From Pseudoruegeria sp. HB172150 (GTDB lineage: Bacteria > Pseudomonadota > Alphaproteobacteria > Rhodobacterales > Rhodobacteraceae), in assembly GCF_013184805.1 (NCBI RefSeq), contig NZ_JAATNG010000002.1, positions 496,001 to 560,000 on the forward strand: a stretch of DNA of 64,000 nt, read 5' to 3'. Below the pieces are notes generated by a model. That model was given only the letters and a program-made list of their open reading frames with translations, had not been told where the DNA came from and did not search any database. Position numbers and translations under genes: made by a program. Position 1 is the first letter of the stretch, and each line of letters opens with the position of its first letter. Shown here piece after piece: positions 1-8,582 of the stretch.

Positions 1-1077
1 CGCATGGCGATCACCCAGGTGCGGGCCAACGTCATCGGACAGACACCGCATTACATCATGCAGGTCGTTGCCTTTAGCGGTGTGATCGCAATCTGCCTAG
101 TGTTGCTGGAGCCAGATGCGCTTGCGAGCGGCTCGTCGCTAAGCGCGATCCTGCCCACCCTCGGCGTATTCGCGTTCTCGGCACAGCGGTTGATCCCGGA
201 ATTGTCGAAGTTCTACCGCTCGCTGACCCGGCTGACATATGGAAATGCGGCTGTTGACGCCGTGCATCGTGACTTGAACATTGGGGCGGCCACGCCTCTT
301 GATTACAAGCAGAAGGAATTGGTTCGGCTTGGTTTATCTCGCGCTCTGACGCTCGACAATGTCGGCTATAGCTATCCGAATGCGGAACGGCCGGGGCTTT
401 CAGGCGTGTCGCTGGAAATTCGCGCCGGAGAGAAAATCGGCATCGTCGGAGGCACCGGCGCAGGCAAGACGACACTCGCCGACCTTATCCTGGGACTACT
501 GCCACCGTCGAAGGGGCAAATCCGGTCCGACGGCACCGAGATCGTACCCGAGAATTTGCGGGCCTGGCAGCGCACGGTCGGCTATGTGCCGCAAGAAATA
601 TTCCTGACGGATTCGAGCATTGCCGAAAACATCGCTTTCGGTCTGCCGAAAGAGGAGGTCGAACAGGACCGGGTTCTGAAGGCAGCGCGGATCGCGCAGA
701 TCCATGAGTTCATCTTGAACGACCTACCCGACGGGTATGATAGTGCGGTTGGCGAGCGCGGTGTAAGGCTTTCGGGCGGACAGCGGCAGCGCATCGGCAT
801 AGCGCGCGCGCTGTACCACGACGCCGATCTGATCGTTTTCGATGAAGCGACCAGCGCGCTCGACAACCTGACCGAACGAGAGGTGATGAGCGCAATCCGG
901 GCGCTACCCGGCGACAAGACGATCCTGATGATCGCGCACCGCCTGAGCACGGTGAAGGAATGCGATCGGATTGTCCTGATGAACCGTGGGCAGATCGAAG
1001 GGCTTGGCAGCTGGTCAGAACTTGCCAGTTCCAGCGATGAGTTTCGCCGTCTGATTGCCTCGACCGAGTTCGCCTGA
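1..1077 (+). CDS. ABC exporter (flippase-type), C-terminal part, cut by window edge
   Basis: This is the C-terminal 358 residues or so of a fused permease-ATPase ABC exporter; the frame is open to base 1, so the true start lies upstream. The first ~110 residues contain membrane segments of the transmembrane domain. The nucleotide-binding domain follows, with Walker A (GGTGAGKTT, about residue 149), the ABC signature LSGGQ (about 256), Walker B with LIVFDEATSALD (about 276) and the H-loop AHRLST. The order is that of MsbA/PglK-type exporters. Placed at the head of a glycosyltransferase series, it probably flips a lipid-linked saccharide or exports glycan; that role is inferred from context. 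Its stop is followed 74 bp later by the next glycosyltransferase in the same direction. Confidence 0.9.
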   Translation, partial: RMAITQVRANVIGQTPHYIMQVVAFSGVIAICLVLLEPDALASGSSLSAILPTLGVFAFSAQRLIPELSKFYRSLTRLTYGNAAVDAVHRDLNIGAATPLDYKQKELVRLGLSRALTLDNVGYSYPNAERPGLSGVSLEIRAGEKIGIVGGTGAGKTTLADLILGLLPPSKGQIRSDGTEIVPENLRAWQRTVGYVPQEIFLTDSSIAENIAFGLPKEEVEQDRVLKAARIAQIHEFILNDLPDGYDSAVGERGVRLSGGQRQRIGIARALYHDADLIVFDEATSALDNLTEREVMSAIRALPGDKTILMIAHRLSTVKECDRIVLMNRGQIEGLGSWSELASSSDEFRRLIASTEFA

Positions 1078-1151
1078 TGCTGGCATCGGCTTTCGGATTG
1101 GCGGTGCGTTGATGGCCGGCCACCAGTTGTTTCGTACAAAGGAGAGCGTCA

Positions 1152-2123
1152 TTGCCTTCGGTTAGCGTCGTGATTCCGGCCTACCGCCCCGACGGTTTTG
1201 ACGCGCTGAGGGCGTCGATGGCCGTGAATACCGATACGGACGCGGAATGGATCGTTGTCGATGACGGGTCCGGACCCGCATATGACCCGGTTTTCGAAGG
1301 ACTTGCGGATACGGATGTGCGGGTGCTGCGCCTGCCGGAGAACCGGCGTCAGGGGGCTGCGCGCAATGCGGGGCTGGCGGAGGCTGGCGGGGCGTGGGTC
1401 AAGTTCCTCGACGCAGATGACCGCTTGGACCCCGAGCATCTCAGCGCGCTGTTGCGGGCTGCCCGGGGGGCCGCGTCCGGAGGCATTCCGTTCGCGCCGA
1501 CGAAGCATGTCTTTGTCGACGGTCGTGCGAGTCCGAACGATACTTGGCGGGATATTGCAGCAGAGCCCGAAGCGCAGCTTGCGCGCCTGCTTGCACGGCC
1601 ATTCCTGCACCATTGCGGGGTGCTGTTTCCGAAGGAGTTGCTGACCAAACTTGGCGGGTATGACGAAACACTTACAACGGACGAGGACGGCGATCTGCTG
1701 ATCCGCATGCTACAGACCGGCACGCATTTCATAGCGGTGCCGGAGGTCAATTACCTCTACGTCCATGCAGAGCGGGGCGGTCGTGTGTCGTCCGACAACG
1801 ATGTCAGGAAACTGGAGGCGCGGTTGCGGGTCTGCGACAAGGTCGAGGAAAGCTACGCGGCACAGGGGACGGAGATGCCGCCGGGTATTCGGCGCGCTCT
1901 GGCGCAGCGGTTGGACAAGATCGCGATGTCCTATTGGGCGGTGGACCGCGCGCAATCGAAGGCGGCGCTGAATCGCGCGTCGCGGTTGGATCCCGGGTAT
2001 GTGCCTGATGCGCGGTGGCCTTTGCGAACTCTACGCCGCGTGGGCGGGCCTTCGGCGGCACTTGCGGCATCTGGGGTCTACCGACGTCTGCGCAACCGGC
2101 CCGCAGGAGGGACACAGGGATGA
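1152..2123 (+). CDS. family 2 glycosyltransferase
   Basis: A 323-residue GT-A fold glycosyltransferase. The N-terminus has the family pattern VSVVIPAYRPDG, then VVDDGSG (near residue 38) and a DXD-like FLDADD (near 85) expected to bind the metal and nucleotide sugar. The start is a TTG preceded by AAGGAGAG at a good distance, and no ATG fits. Sugar donor and acceptor cannot be told from sequence. It is soluble, presumably working at the cytoplasmic face of the membrane on lipid-linked EPS repeat units. Its TGA overlaps the ATG of the next gene (ATGA), so the two are translationally coupled. Confidence 0.88.
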   Translation: MPSVSVVIPAYRPDGFDALRASMAVNTDTDAEWIVVDDGSGPAYDPVFEGLADTDVRVLRLPENRRQGAARNAGLAEAGGAWVKFLDADDRLDPEHLSALLRAARGAASGGIPFAPTKHVFVDGRASPNDTWRDIAAEPEAQLARLLARPFLHHCGVLFPKELLTKLGGYDETLTTDEDGDLLIRMLQTGTHFIAVPEVNYLYVHAERGGRVSSDNDVRKLEARLRVCDKVEESYAAQGTEMPPGIRRALAQRLDKIAMSYWAVDRAQSKAALNRASRLDPGYVPDARWPLRTLRRVGGPSAALAASGVYRRLRNRPAGGTQG

Positions 2124-3340
2124 AGCTGCTGGCGATCAGCGAGCATTATTTCCCTCGGGTCGGCGGTACGGTGAATTACCTGCACGAGACGTTGTCTGCC
2201 CTGGTTCGGCAGGGCGTGGATGCGGAATTGTGGGTGCCAGGACCGGCCCCGGAAAACTGGTTGCCGGAAAATGTGGACGCGCCGGCGTATAGGGTCCGCT
2301 GGGTCGACGCCGGCTATCCGTCCGAAGGCGACCCCGGGCGGGAGCAGCGTTACCTGTTCTGCAAACGGGTGAATGACGAAGCTCACGCAGCGGCGCGTTC
2401 GCCGGATGCACCGAACCTGGTACATGTGATGTTCGGGCTGTTCGTCATGGAGGTGCTAGACACAGCCGGGCTGAGCGTCCCGACGGTCGCGACTGTCCAT
2501 AACGTTCCCCCCATGGAATGCGCACTTCTGCCACCGGAAGCGCCGGCGCTGGCGCGGCTCAAAGAACTGGCACGCTTGCAGGCAGTGTCCTGGAAAAACA
2601 ACGGCAGATTACGCCGACATCACTACGATCAGTACATTGTGCCTTCCCGGCAGGTTGCGTCATTGCTGTCAGGCGTGCTCCCGCGCGCACCGGTTCAGGT
2701 TGTGCCACATGGCCCCACCGGTGAATTGCTGAATTTGATGTCGCCGCCCGCGAAACGTCAGCCAGAACCCGGTGCGCCACTGCGTCTGCTGACAGTCGGT
2801 GGTTTCGCGCCCCATAAGCGCCAACACCTGATCCCCGAGGTAGCCGATCGGCTGAAAGCGGGCGGCCATCGCGTGGAATGGGATGTTGTCGGCCCGGCAG
2901 GGCGGATCGCCGGGTATTTCAGTTCCATCGAGACGGACATTCAAAGACGCGGGCTGGGCAGCAATGTTCGGTTGCACCGGGCACTGCCGTTCGGAGAGCT
3001 CGCAAAATTCTACGACCGGGCCAACCTCTACGTCCAGCCGTCGACTGAAGAAGGCTTTTGCATCACCGCGCTTGATGCGGCTGCCGCAGGCTTGCCGGTT
3101 GTTGCGTCTCCTGCCGGGGCACTTCCGGAGATCGCCGCGGCGGGCGGCGGCTTGCTTGTCGAGAGCGCGATCGCACCGCTAACAGATGCCATCGGTCGAT
3201 TTGTTGCTGAGGAAAGGTGGCACAAGGCAGCGGGGCGTTCGGAACAGATACGCGATACATATTCCTGGAAATCGGCTGCCGCGACGCTTCTGGAACGGTA
3301 TCATGCCCTAACGAAAGTAACGCGGCGCGTCGATGCCTGA
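2120..3340 (+). CDS. family 4-type glycosyltransferase (GT-B)
   Basis: A 406-residue GT-B glycosyltransferase. The start chosen is ATG 2120, with AGGAGG at 2105-2110 and an ATGA overlap with the gene before; a longer reading from 2015 would sit inside that gene. The N-terminal acceptor domain begins MKLLAISEHYFPRVGG. The C-terminal donor-binding domain has LLTVGGFAPHKRQHL and the region PSTEEGFCITALD. The usual E-x7-E pair of GT4 enzymes appears here as E-x7-D. It belongs to the EPS operon, and donor sugar specificity is unknown. It overlaps the start of the next glycosyltransferase by 8 bp. Confidence 0.88.
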   Translation: MKLLAISEHYFPRVGGTVNYLHETLSALVRQGVDAELWVPGPAPENWLPENVDAPAYRVRWVDAGYPSEGDPGREQRYLFCKRVNDEAHAAARSPDAPNLVHVMFGLFVMEVLDTAGLSVPTVATVHNVPPMECALLPPEAPALARLKELARLQAVSWKNNGRLRRHHYDQYIVPSRQVASLLSGVLPRAPVQVVPHGPTGELLNLMSPPAKRQPEPGAPLRLLTVGGFAPHKRQHLIPEVADRLKAGGHRVEWDVVGPAGRIAGYFSSIETDIQRRGLGSNVRLHRALPFGELAKFYDRANLYVQPSTEEGFCITALDAAAAGLPVVASPAGALPEIAAAGGGLLVESAIAPLTDAIGRFVAEERWHKAAGRSEQIRDTYSWKSAAATLLERYHALTKVTRRVDA

Positions 3341-4481
3341 TCCTCTGCAGGTCCTGCTGCTGACATCGAAACTGTCGCCCGCCGCGGGCGGTCTGGCTGT
3401 CTCGGTGCCCGGCATGGCGCGCAGCGTCGACCGGTTCGACGACATCTCCGTCGATGTAATGGGTACGGTCGATCCGGATCGGCCCGAAGCTGCGATGGAC
3501 TGGGGGCCACGGGTTCATCCTTTCCGTGTTTCCGGGCCGGCGGCGCTGCAATACGCACCGGGGATGGCTGGCGGGATCACTGCGCTGTCGCCGGACCTGA
3601 TCGATGTACAGGGATTGTGGACCTATCCATCGCTGGCGAATTTGCGACACTACCGGCGGCAAGGGAAACCGTATCTGGTCACGCCACGGGGAATGCTGGA
3701 CCCTTGGGCTCGGCGGAACTCACGGTGGAAAAAGGACCTTGCCGGCTGGTGCTTCGAAAATGCGCATCTGGAGGGGGCGCATTGCCTGCGGGCGACAGCC
3801 GATATGGAAGCGGAGCACTTCCGCGAACTCGGCCTGACGAACCCGGTCGCGATCATCCCCAACGGCCTCGACGTGCCGGCGCTGCTGCTGCGGCCGGAAA
3901 AGCCGCTTCGGCGGGTTCTTTTTCTGAGCCGGATACACCCGAAAAAAGGCATTGATTATCTGCTCACTGCTTGGGCCTCGCTTGAGGCCATGTTCCCCGG
4001 GTGGGAACTAGTGATTGCCGGGCTGGATGAAAATGGCCACGAGGCCGCGATGAAGCGGCACTCTGAAAAGCTGGGACTGGCGCGCGTGAAGTTTCCCGGC
4101 GCAGTCTATGGCGATGAGAAACAGGCACTCTACCGATCTGCGGACCTGTTCGTTCTGCCGACACATGCCGAGAATTTCGGCCTGGTGATCGCTGAGGCAC
4201 TGCTGCAGGAAGTTCCGGTGATTACGACGAAAAATGCCCCATGGTCCGGGTTAGAAGAGCACGCCTGTGGCTGGTGGCTCCGGATGGATCAGTCGGATTT
4301 GACCGGCGCAATGGCGGCAGCCATGGCGCGCGAGTCAAAGGAGTTGCAGGACATGGGAGCAAGAGGCCGTAACTGGATTGCACGCGACTTCGGCTGGGAC
4401 GTCATCTCCTCGCAACTGCGTGAATTGTATCATTGGGCTGCCGGTCAGGGTGCGCAGCCAGGCTGCGTCCATAGTCTGTAA
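3333..4481 (+). CDS. family 4 glycosyltransferase (GT-B)
   Basis: A 382-residue GT-B enzyme. It shows a glycine-rich N-terminal site (LSPAAGGLAVSVPGMAR), a donor-domain start at VLFLSRIHPKKGIDYLL, and the E-x7-E motif in HAENFGLVIAEALLQ. Such enzymes move a hexose or deoxyhexose from a nucleotide sugar to a lipid-linked acceptor. Its ATG lies within the end of the preceding glycosyltransferase, so the series 1152-4481 is one transcription unit. It is followed by a 343-bp gap before the tyrosine kinase, which may begin a new unit. Confidence 0.88.
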   Translation: MPDPLQVLLLTSKLSPAAGGLAVSVPGMARSVDRFDDISVDVMGTVDPDRPEAAMDWGPRVHPFRVSGPAALQYAPGMAGGITALSPDLIDVQGLWTYPSLANLRHYRRQGKPYLVTPRGMLDPWARRNSRWKKDLAGWCFENAHLEGAHCLRATADMEAEHFRELGLTNPVAIIPNGLDVPALLLRPEKPLRRVLFLSRIHPKKGIDYLLTAWASLEAMFPGWELVIAGLDENGHEAAMKRHSEKLGLARVKFPGAVYGDEKQALYRSADLFVLPTHAENFGLVIAEALLQEVPVITTKNAPWSGLEEHACGWWLRMDQSDLTGAMAAAMARESKELQDMGARGRNWIARDFGWDVISSQLRELYHWAAGQGAQPGCVHSL

Positions 4482-4824
4482 TTTCCAGCGTGTCAGGCCG
4501 GCTCGCCCTTGTCAGTCCCGTTGCGGCTCGCCCGGTGGTCCGCCGATCATATCGGTCAGTGAGACAGATTGTTTGCCCGATGTTGCATACGCGAGCACAC
4601 GTTTCATCGTGTTTCAACTCGAACGCCTTGAAGTGATGGAAAAAATGCAACTGCCACACGCCCGGCAATTCGTAGCTGGTATGGCTTACCGTGAAGGGCG
4701 GTTCAGTTTATGATGAAAAGCAGTTAATGGGGCTGCGGCCCAGCAAGCGATCCGGGAGGCATCCGTTTTATGACGGTTACGGCAGGATCCGGATGAGACG
4801 AGAACGACGGTCCGAAGTCCCAGA
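4482..4824 (+). other. 343-bp non-coding gap, likely promoter region
   Basis: No open frame here has a convincing start or coding character. The gap separates the glycosyltransferase operon from the Wzc-like gene and is the longest break in this first EPS run, so a promoter for 4825 onward is likely. I could not identify a specific -35/-10 pair with confidence. A short hairpin, GGGC-tgcg-GCCC, lies at about 4731-4742. Confidence 0.35.
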
Positions 4825-7017
4825 ATGGAAATCTCGCGCGTGAACTACAATCCCGACCAGTCCTCCCGTTACGAAGACCGAGGCGCCGGCGAAAACAAGG
4901 CGCAACAATTCAGGTCGGAACGTGTAGAGGAGAACGAACTCGATATTGGCCAGCTTCTTGGCGTGATCTGGCGCGGGAAGTGGTTCATTGCATTCTGTGC
5001 TGTCATCGCGCTTGGTATCGGTTGGTATTATGCTACGCGTGTGGTCGTACCGAAATATGCCGCTGAGAGCAGGTTGCTGCTGCAGGTGCGGGACCAGAAT
5101 GTCGTTGATCTGGAGAGTGTTATCTCTGGTGTCGGCAAGGATCAGGCTTCTCTGAATACCGAAGTCGAGATTATGCAGTCACGCGGCCTGATCGAGCAGC
5201 TGGTTAGAGATCTGGAGCTAACGGAAGACCCTGAATTCAACAGGCTTCTTCGGGAACCATCACCCTATTCGTCAGAAGTGTTGTTGAACCGGTTACGGCA
5301 GCTTTTGGGTCGTCAGGTCGTGGTGCGCGGGGAGCCCGATGAACAGGTTGTCATGAACCTCACCCTACGGGCCGCACAGAACGCGATAGCGGTTACAGCC
5401 GAGCGCGGAACGTATCTATTTCGGATCCGGGTCACCACGGAAAACCGTGCCAAATCCAAATTGATGGCGAACCGGCTGGCCGAAATCTACCTGGATGATC
5501 AAATCAGGACTAAGTTCTCAGCCACTGAATATGCGGTGAACTGGCTTTCGCAGCGTGTGACCGAGCTTGAGGCGGAGCTCGAGGAAAAAGAGAACGCGAT
5601 CCAGGACATCAATACCCAATCCAACATGATCAGCACGGCAGCGTTGGAGGCTCTAAATCTGCGGGTAAGGGAGTCGCGGGCCCGTCTGCAGGTTGTAGAG
5701 GCTCGCCAGGCAAGGACTCGCGAGCGGCTTGCCGCGCTGACATCGATGCAGGGAACGGAACTCTACGCCACAATGGCCGCCGAGTCCGATGATCCGCAGC
5801 TTGAGGAGCTTGCCAGCAGCGCAGAGAGCGGTGACAGCGGAGCACAGGCAGCTTTCGCCTCGCGCGTTGCCACCCTGATTTCGCGCGACCAGTCGGCGCT
5901 TGCTCAGCAGCAGCCGGAGCTTGACCGCCTTCAGTCGGCACATGACGAACTGGTGAACGAGATGGAGGCTCGGACGGCGGATCGTGCCAAGGCAGACAAT
6001 CTGTTGCGAGAGGCGGAGACGACGCGCGTGCTCTACGAGACTTTCTTGGCGCGGCTCAAGGAAACGTCGATCCAGATCGGGTTGCAACAGGCGGACAGCC
6101 GGATCTTGTCCGACGCTTCTTCGGGTTTCCGGGTGGAGCCAAAGACGAACCGCATACTGACGATGGCCTTCCTGCTGGGAGCGACGTTCGCGGTGGCAAT
6201 CCTGATGCTTCGCCATTTCATGCGCGACGGGTTCCGTACGGCTGACGAACTCGAGGCGGCCACTGGACTTACGGTTGTCGGCCAGGTCCCGAAGATGCCC
6301 ATTCGACGGCGCAAAGGTTTGTTGGACTATCTTGTAAGGAACCCGACATCTGCGGCGTCTGAAGCAGTTCGCAATATCCGTACGTCAGTCCTGCTGTCTA
6401 ACGTGGACAACCCACCGCGCGTGATCATGTCCACGTCTTCGGTTCCGGGCGAAGGCAAGACGACCCTTGCGATCGCCTTCTCGCATAACCTGTCCGGGCT
6501 TGGGAAGCGCGTGCTGCTGATCGAAGGCGACGTACGGCGCCGGACCTTCAAGAACTATTTCCGGCAACCCGGCGGTGGTGGCCTGTATCAGGTGATCGCC
6601 GGAACGTTGTCGCTGGACGAAGCGCTAATCCAGGATCCGGAACTCGGTTTCGATGTACTCATGGGGGATAATGCCTCAATCAACGCGGCGGATTTGTTCG
6701 CTTCCGAGCGGTTTCGTGAATTCATGAAATTCGTGCGCGAGCAGTACGATTTTGTGGTTATCGACACCCCGCCCGTTCTGGTCGTCCCCGATGCCCGCGT
6801 TCTCGGCCACTATGTCGATGCGATCATGTATGCTGTCCACTGGGACAGAACCCCGAAGTCGCAGGTTCAGGACGGTGTGCGCCAGCTTTCCTCGGTCGGT
6901 CTGACTGTTAACGGCCTGGTGTTGTCCCAACTCGATCCCAAACGGATGCGGAGATACGGCTACGGAGGTAAATATGGCGCGTATGCGGGTTACGGACGTC
7001 GGTACTACAACACGTGA
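4825..7017 (+). CDS. polysaccharide co-polymerase / BY-type tyrosine autokinase (Wzc/ExoP-like)
   Basis: A 730-residue inner-membrane chain-length regulator fused to a bacterial tyrosine kinase. A first membrane segment lies near residues 50-72, and a Wzz-type periplasmic domain with long coiled-coil helices runs to about 430. A second membrane segment sits near 443-465. The cytoplasmic kinase has Walker A STSSVPGEGKTT (about 536-547), Walker A' LLIEGDVRRR and Walker B FVVIDTPPVL. It ends in a tyrosine cluster (at least seven Tyr in the last ~20 residues), the usual autophosphorylation tail. It should control polymer length and export together with the Wzy-like protein downstream. No gene for a partner outer-membrane export protein (Wza) is in the window. 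Confidence 0.95.
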   Translation: MEISRVNYNPDQSSRYEDRGAGENKAQQFRSERVEENELDIGQLLGVIWRGKWFIAFCAVIALGIGWYYATRVVVPKYAAESRLLLQVRDQNVVDLESVISGVGKDQASLNTEVEIMQSRGLIEQLVRDLELTEDPEFNRLLREPSPYSSEVLLNRLRQLLGRQVVVRGEPDEQVVMNLTLRAAQNAIAVTAERGTYLFRIRVTTENRAKSKLMANRLAEIYLDDQIRTKFSATEYAVNWLSQRVTELEAELEEKENAIQDINTQSNMISTAALEALNLRVRESRARLQVVEARQARTRERLAALTSMQGTELYATMAAESDDPQLEELASSAESGDSGAQAAFASRVATLISRDQSALAQQQPELDRLQSAHDELVNEMEARTADRAKADNLLREAETTRVLYETFLARLKETSIQIGLQQADSRILSDASSGFRVEPKTNRILTMAFLLGATFAVAILMLRHFMRDGFRTADELEAATGLTVVGQVPKMPIRRRKGLLDYLVRNPTSAASEAVRNIRTSVLLSNVDNPPRVIMSTSSVPGEGKTTLAIAFSHNLSGLGKRVLLIEGDVRRRTFKNYFRQPGGGGLYQVIAGTLSLDEALIQDPELGFDVLMGDNASINAADLFASERFREFMKFVREQYDFVVIDTPPVLVVPDARVLGHYVDAIMYAVHWDRTPKSQVQDGVRQLSSVGLTVNGLVLSQLDPKRMRRYGYGGKYGAYAGYGRRYYNT

Positions 7018-7112
7018 CATACGTGGGCGCATTATGGTCAAGTAGACAGCGAAGGGAGGCGAGCAGGGTCCTCGCTTTGTTGGCACAAAAGTCTGTTCGC
7101 GGGGCCTGAACA

Positions 7113-8468
7113 ATGGCTACCGGCTACAGCATTTTCGACCCGCTGGTTGTTCTGATTAGCTTTGTGCTGACGCTTTACCTTCTGATCAAGGATCCGCAGC
7201 GTCTGCTTCTCTACATCCCACTGATGCTGTCGTTGTTCTTTTTCGTTCCCTTTGTCACGCTTCTTACCAACTGGCACACGGTTCCGATGCTGATCGCCGG
7301 TTGGTGGGTGTTCCAGAAAAAGACCAGGTTCCCTGCTTCGATATCGTTACCGATCGCGGTCATCTTCGTGTCTTTTGCGGCCCAGTTCCTGGTGTCGGTT
7401 GTCTACGGCGATGTCGGTACTCGGCTTATCTTGCGGGCGTCTCACTATGTCGGCGTATTCGCGCTTTTCCTGTTTGCGTATTACATGTCGCGCCGTCCCG
7501 GCGGATATCTGCTTCTTCTTCAGGGATTTGCACTCGCGGCAGCAGTACATTCCATCTACAGTTTCTACCAGATTATCGCATTTGACCTCGGGCTGCCGTT
7601 TCGCGGTTTGGTCCGTGATCAGTCCGGAACGGCCAGCGCAGCTGTCGAAAGCGGGTTGTTTTTAAGGGTCAACGGACTTTCCAGTGAACCGAAAAGGCTG
7701 GCGTACGTGTTGTTCGTTGGTGCGCTGGCATGTTTCGAACTGGTTCGGATTGACGTAGAGAAGCGACGAACCCTCTATCGCGCCTTCGGTTATCTATCTT
7801 TGATTGCTTCGATACTAACGTTCTCTGGGTCATACTACCTTGCCTTAGTCCTGTTTGGGATCACAATGGCACTGGTCAATATGTCGGTATTGAAGTCTTT
7901 CGCCGTTCTTTCATTCGCGTGTCTGCTTGTTGCAACGTTTTTAGGATCTGCAACCGAACGTTACCTAGATGCAATGCAGCAAGGCATCGACCGACGGTTT
8001 CAGGAGGTCGAGATCGGGCTGGACGGAGAGGTCGTCTATCGGCAGGAGTTCTTTGCGCAGGACTATGTTGCGAACCACCCGAGCGTCGTTGCCACAGGGT
8101 TGGGAATTGGCCGCTACAATGTGGCGCTTTTCAGGGAATATGGGCTCGGTGTCGGATATGGGCAGAACGGGCGAATTCTGCCACTGAACTCGAACTTTTT
8201 TGAACTGATATTCGATCTTGGCGGGCTGGCGACCATCAGCTTTTACGCTTGTATTCTGGTTCTCACCATACGTGCGAAAAAGGCAGGAGAGAGATTTCTG
8301 TTCATGGCCCTCGTTATGCTTGCTTATCAAAGTCTGACTATTCAAGTCCTCCATTTTCTAGTTCTAGTTATGGGAGCGGCGATGGCCAGGTTGAAGACTC
8401 CTGCTATTGTGGATAAAGTGAAACGGCCGGCTCAAGGTATGCCGACGGTGCTCAAGCATGAAGTCTGA
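7113..8468 (+). CDS. Wzy/O-antigen-ligase-like polysaccharide polymerase
   Basis: A 451-residue polytopic membrane protein with about ten hydrophobic segments. A large soluble loop (around residues 285-370) contains RRFQEVEIGLDG and GLGIGRYNVALFREYG, typical in layout of Wzy polymerases and WaaL-like ligases. Sequence in this class diverges quickly, so the assignment rests on topology, length and position just after the Wzc-like kinase. It would polymerise undecaprenyl-linked repeat units in the periplasm. Codon use is somewhat more AT-rich than in the glycosyltransferases, as is common for such genes. Confidence 0.78.
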   Translation: MATGYSIFDPLVVLISFVLTLYLLIKDPQRLLLYIPLMLSLFFFVPFVTLLTNWHTVPMLIAGWWVFQKKTRFPASISLPIAVIFVSFAAQFLVSVVYGDVGTRLILRASHYVGVFALFLFAYYMSRRPGGYLLLLQGFALAAAVHSIYSFYQIIAFDLGLPFRGLVRDQSGTASAAVESGLFLRVNGLSSEPKRLAYVLFVGALACFELVRIDVEKRRTLYRAFGYLSLIASILTFSGSYYLALVLFGITMALVNMSVLKSFAVLSFACLLVATFLGSATERYLDAMQQGIDRRFQEVEIGLDGEVVYRQEFFAQDYVANHPSVVATGLGIGRYNVALFREYGLGVGYGQNGRILPLNSNFFELIFDLGGLATISFYACILVLTIRAKKAGERFLFMALVMLAYQSLTIQVLHFLVLVMGAAMARLKTPAIVDKVKRPAQGMPTVLKHEV

Positions 8469-8582
8469 CCCTAGCTTTCTTGGTGTCAGAAGCGCCACTG
8501 TTGTCATCAGTGTCCCAGCGAAGCACGTGCTGGAAGGCAACGTGTCGGCTTGCGCCGACAGTCAATTGGAGCGGGTGCCGGC

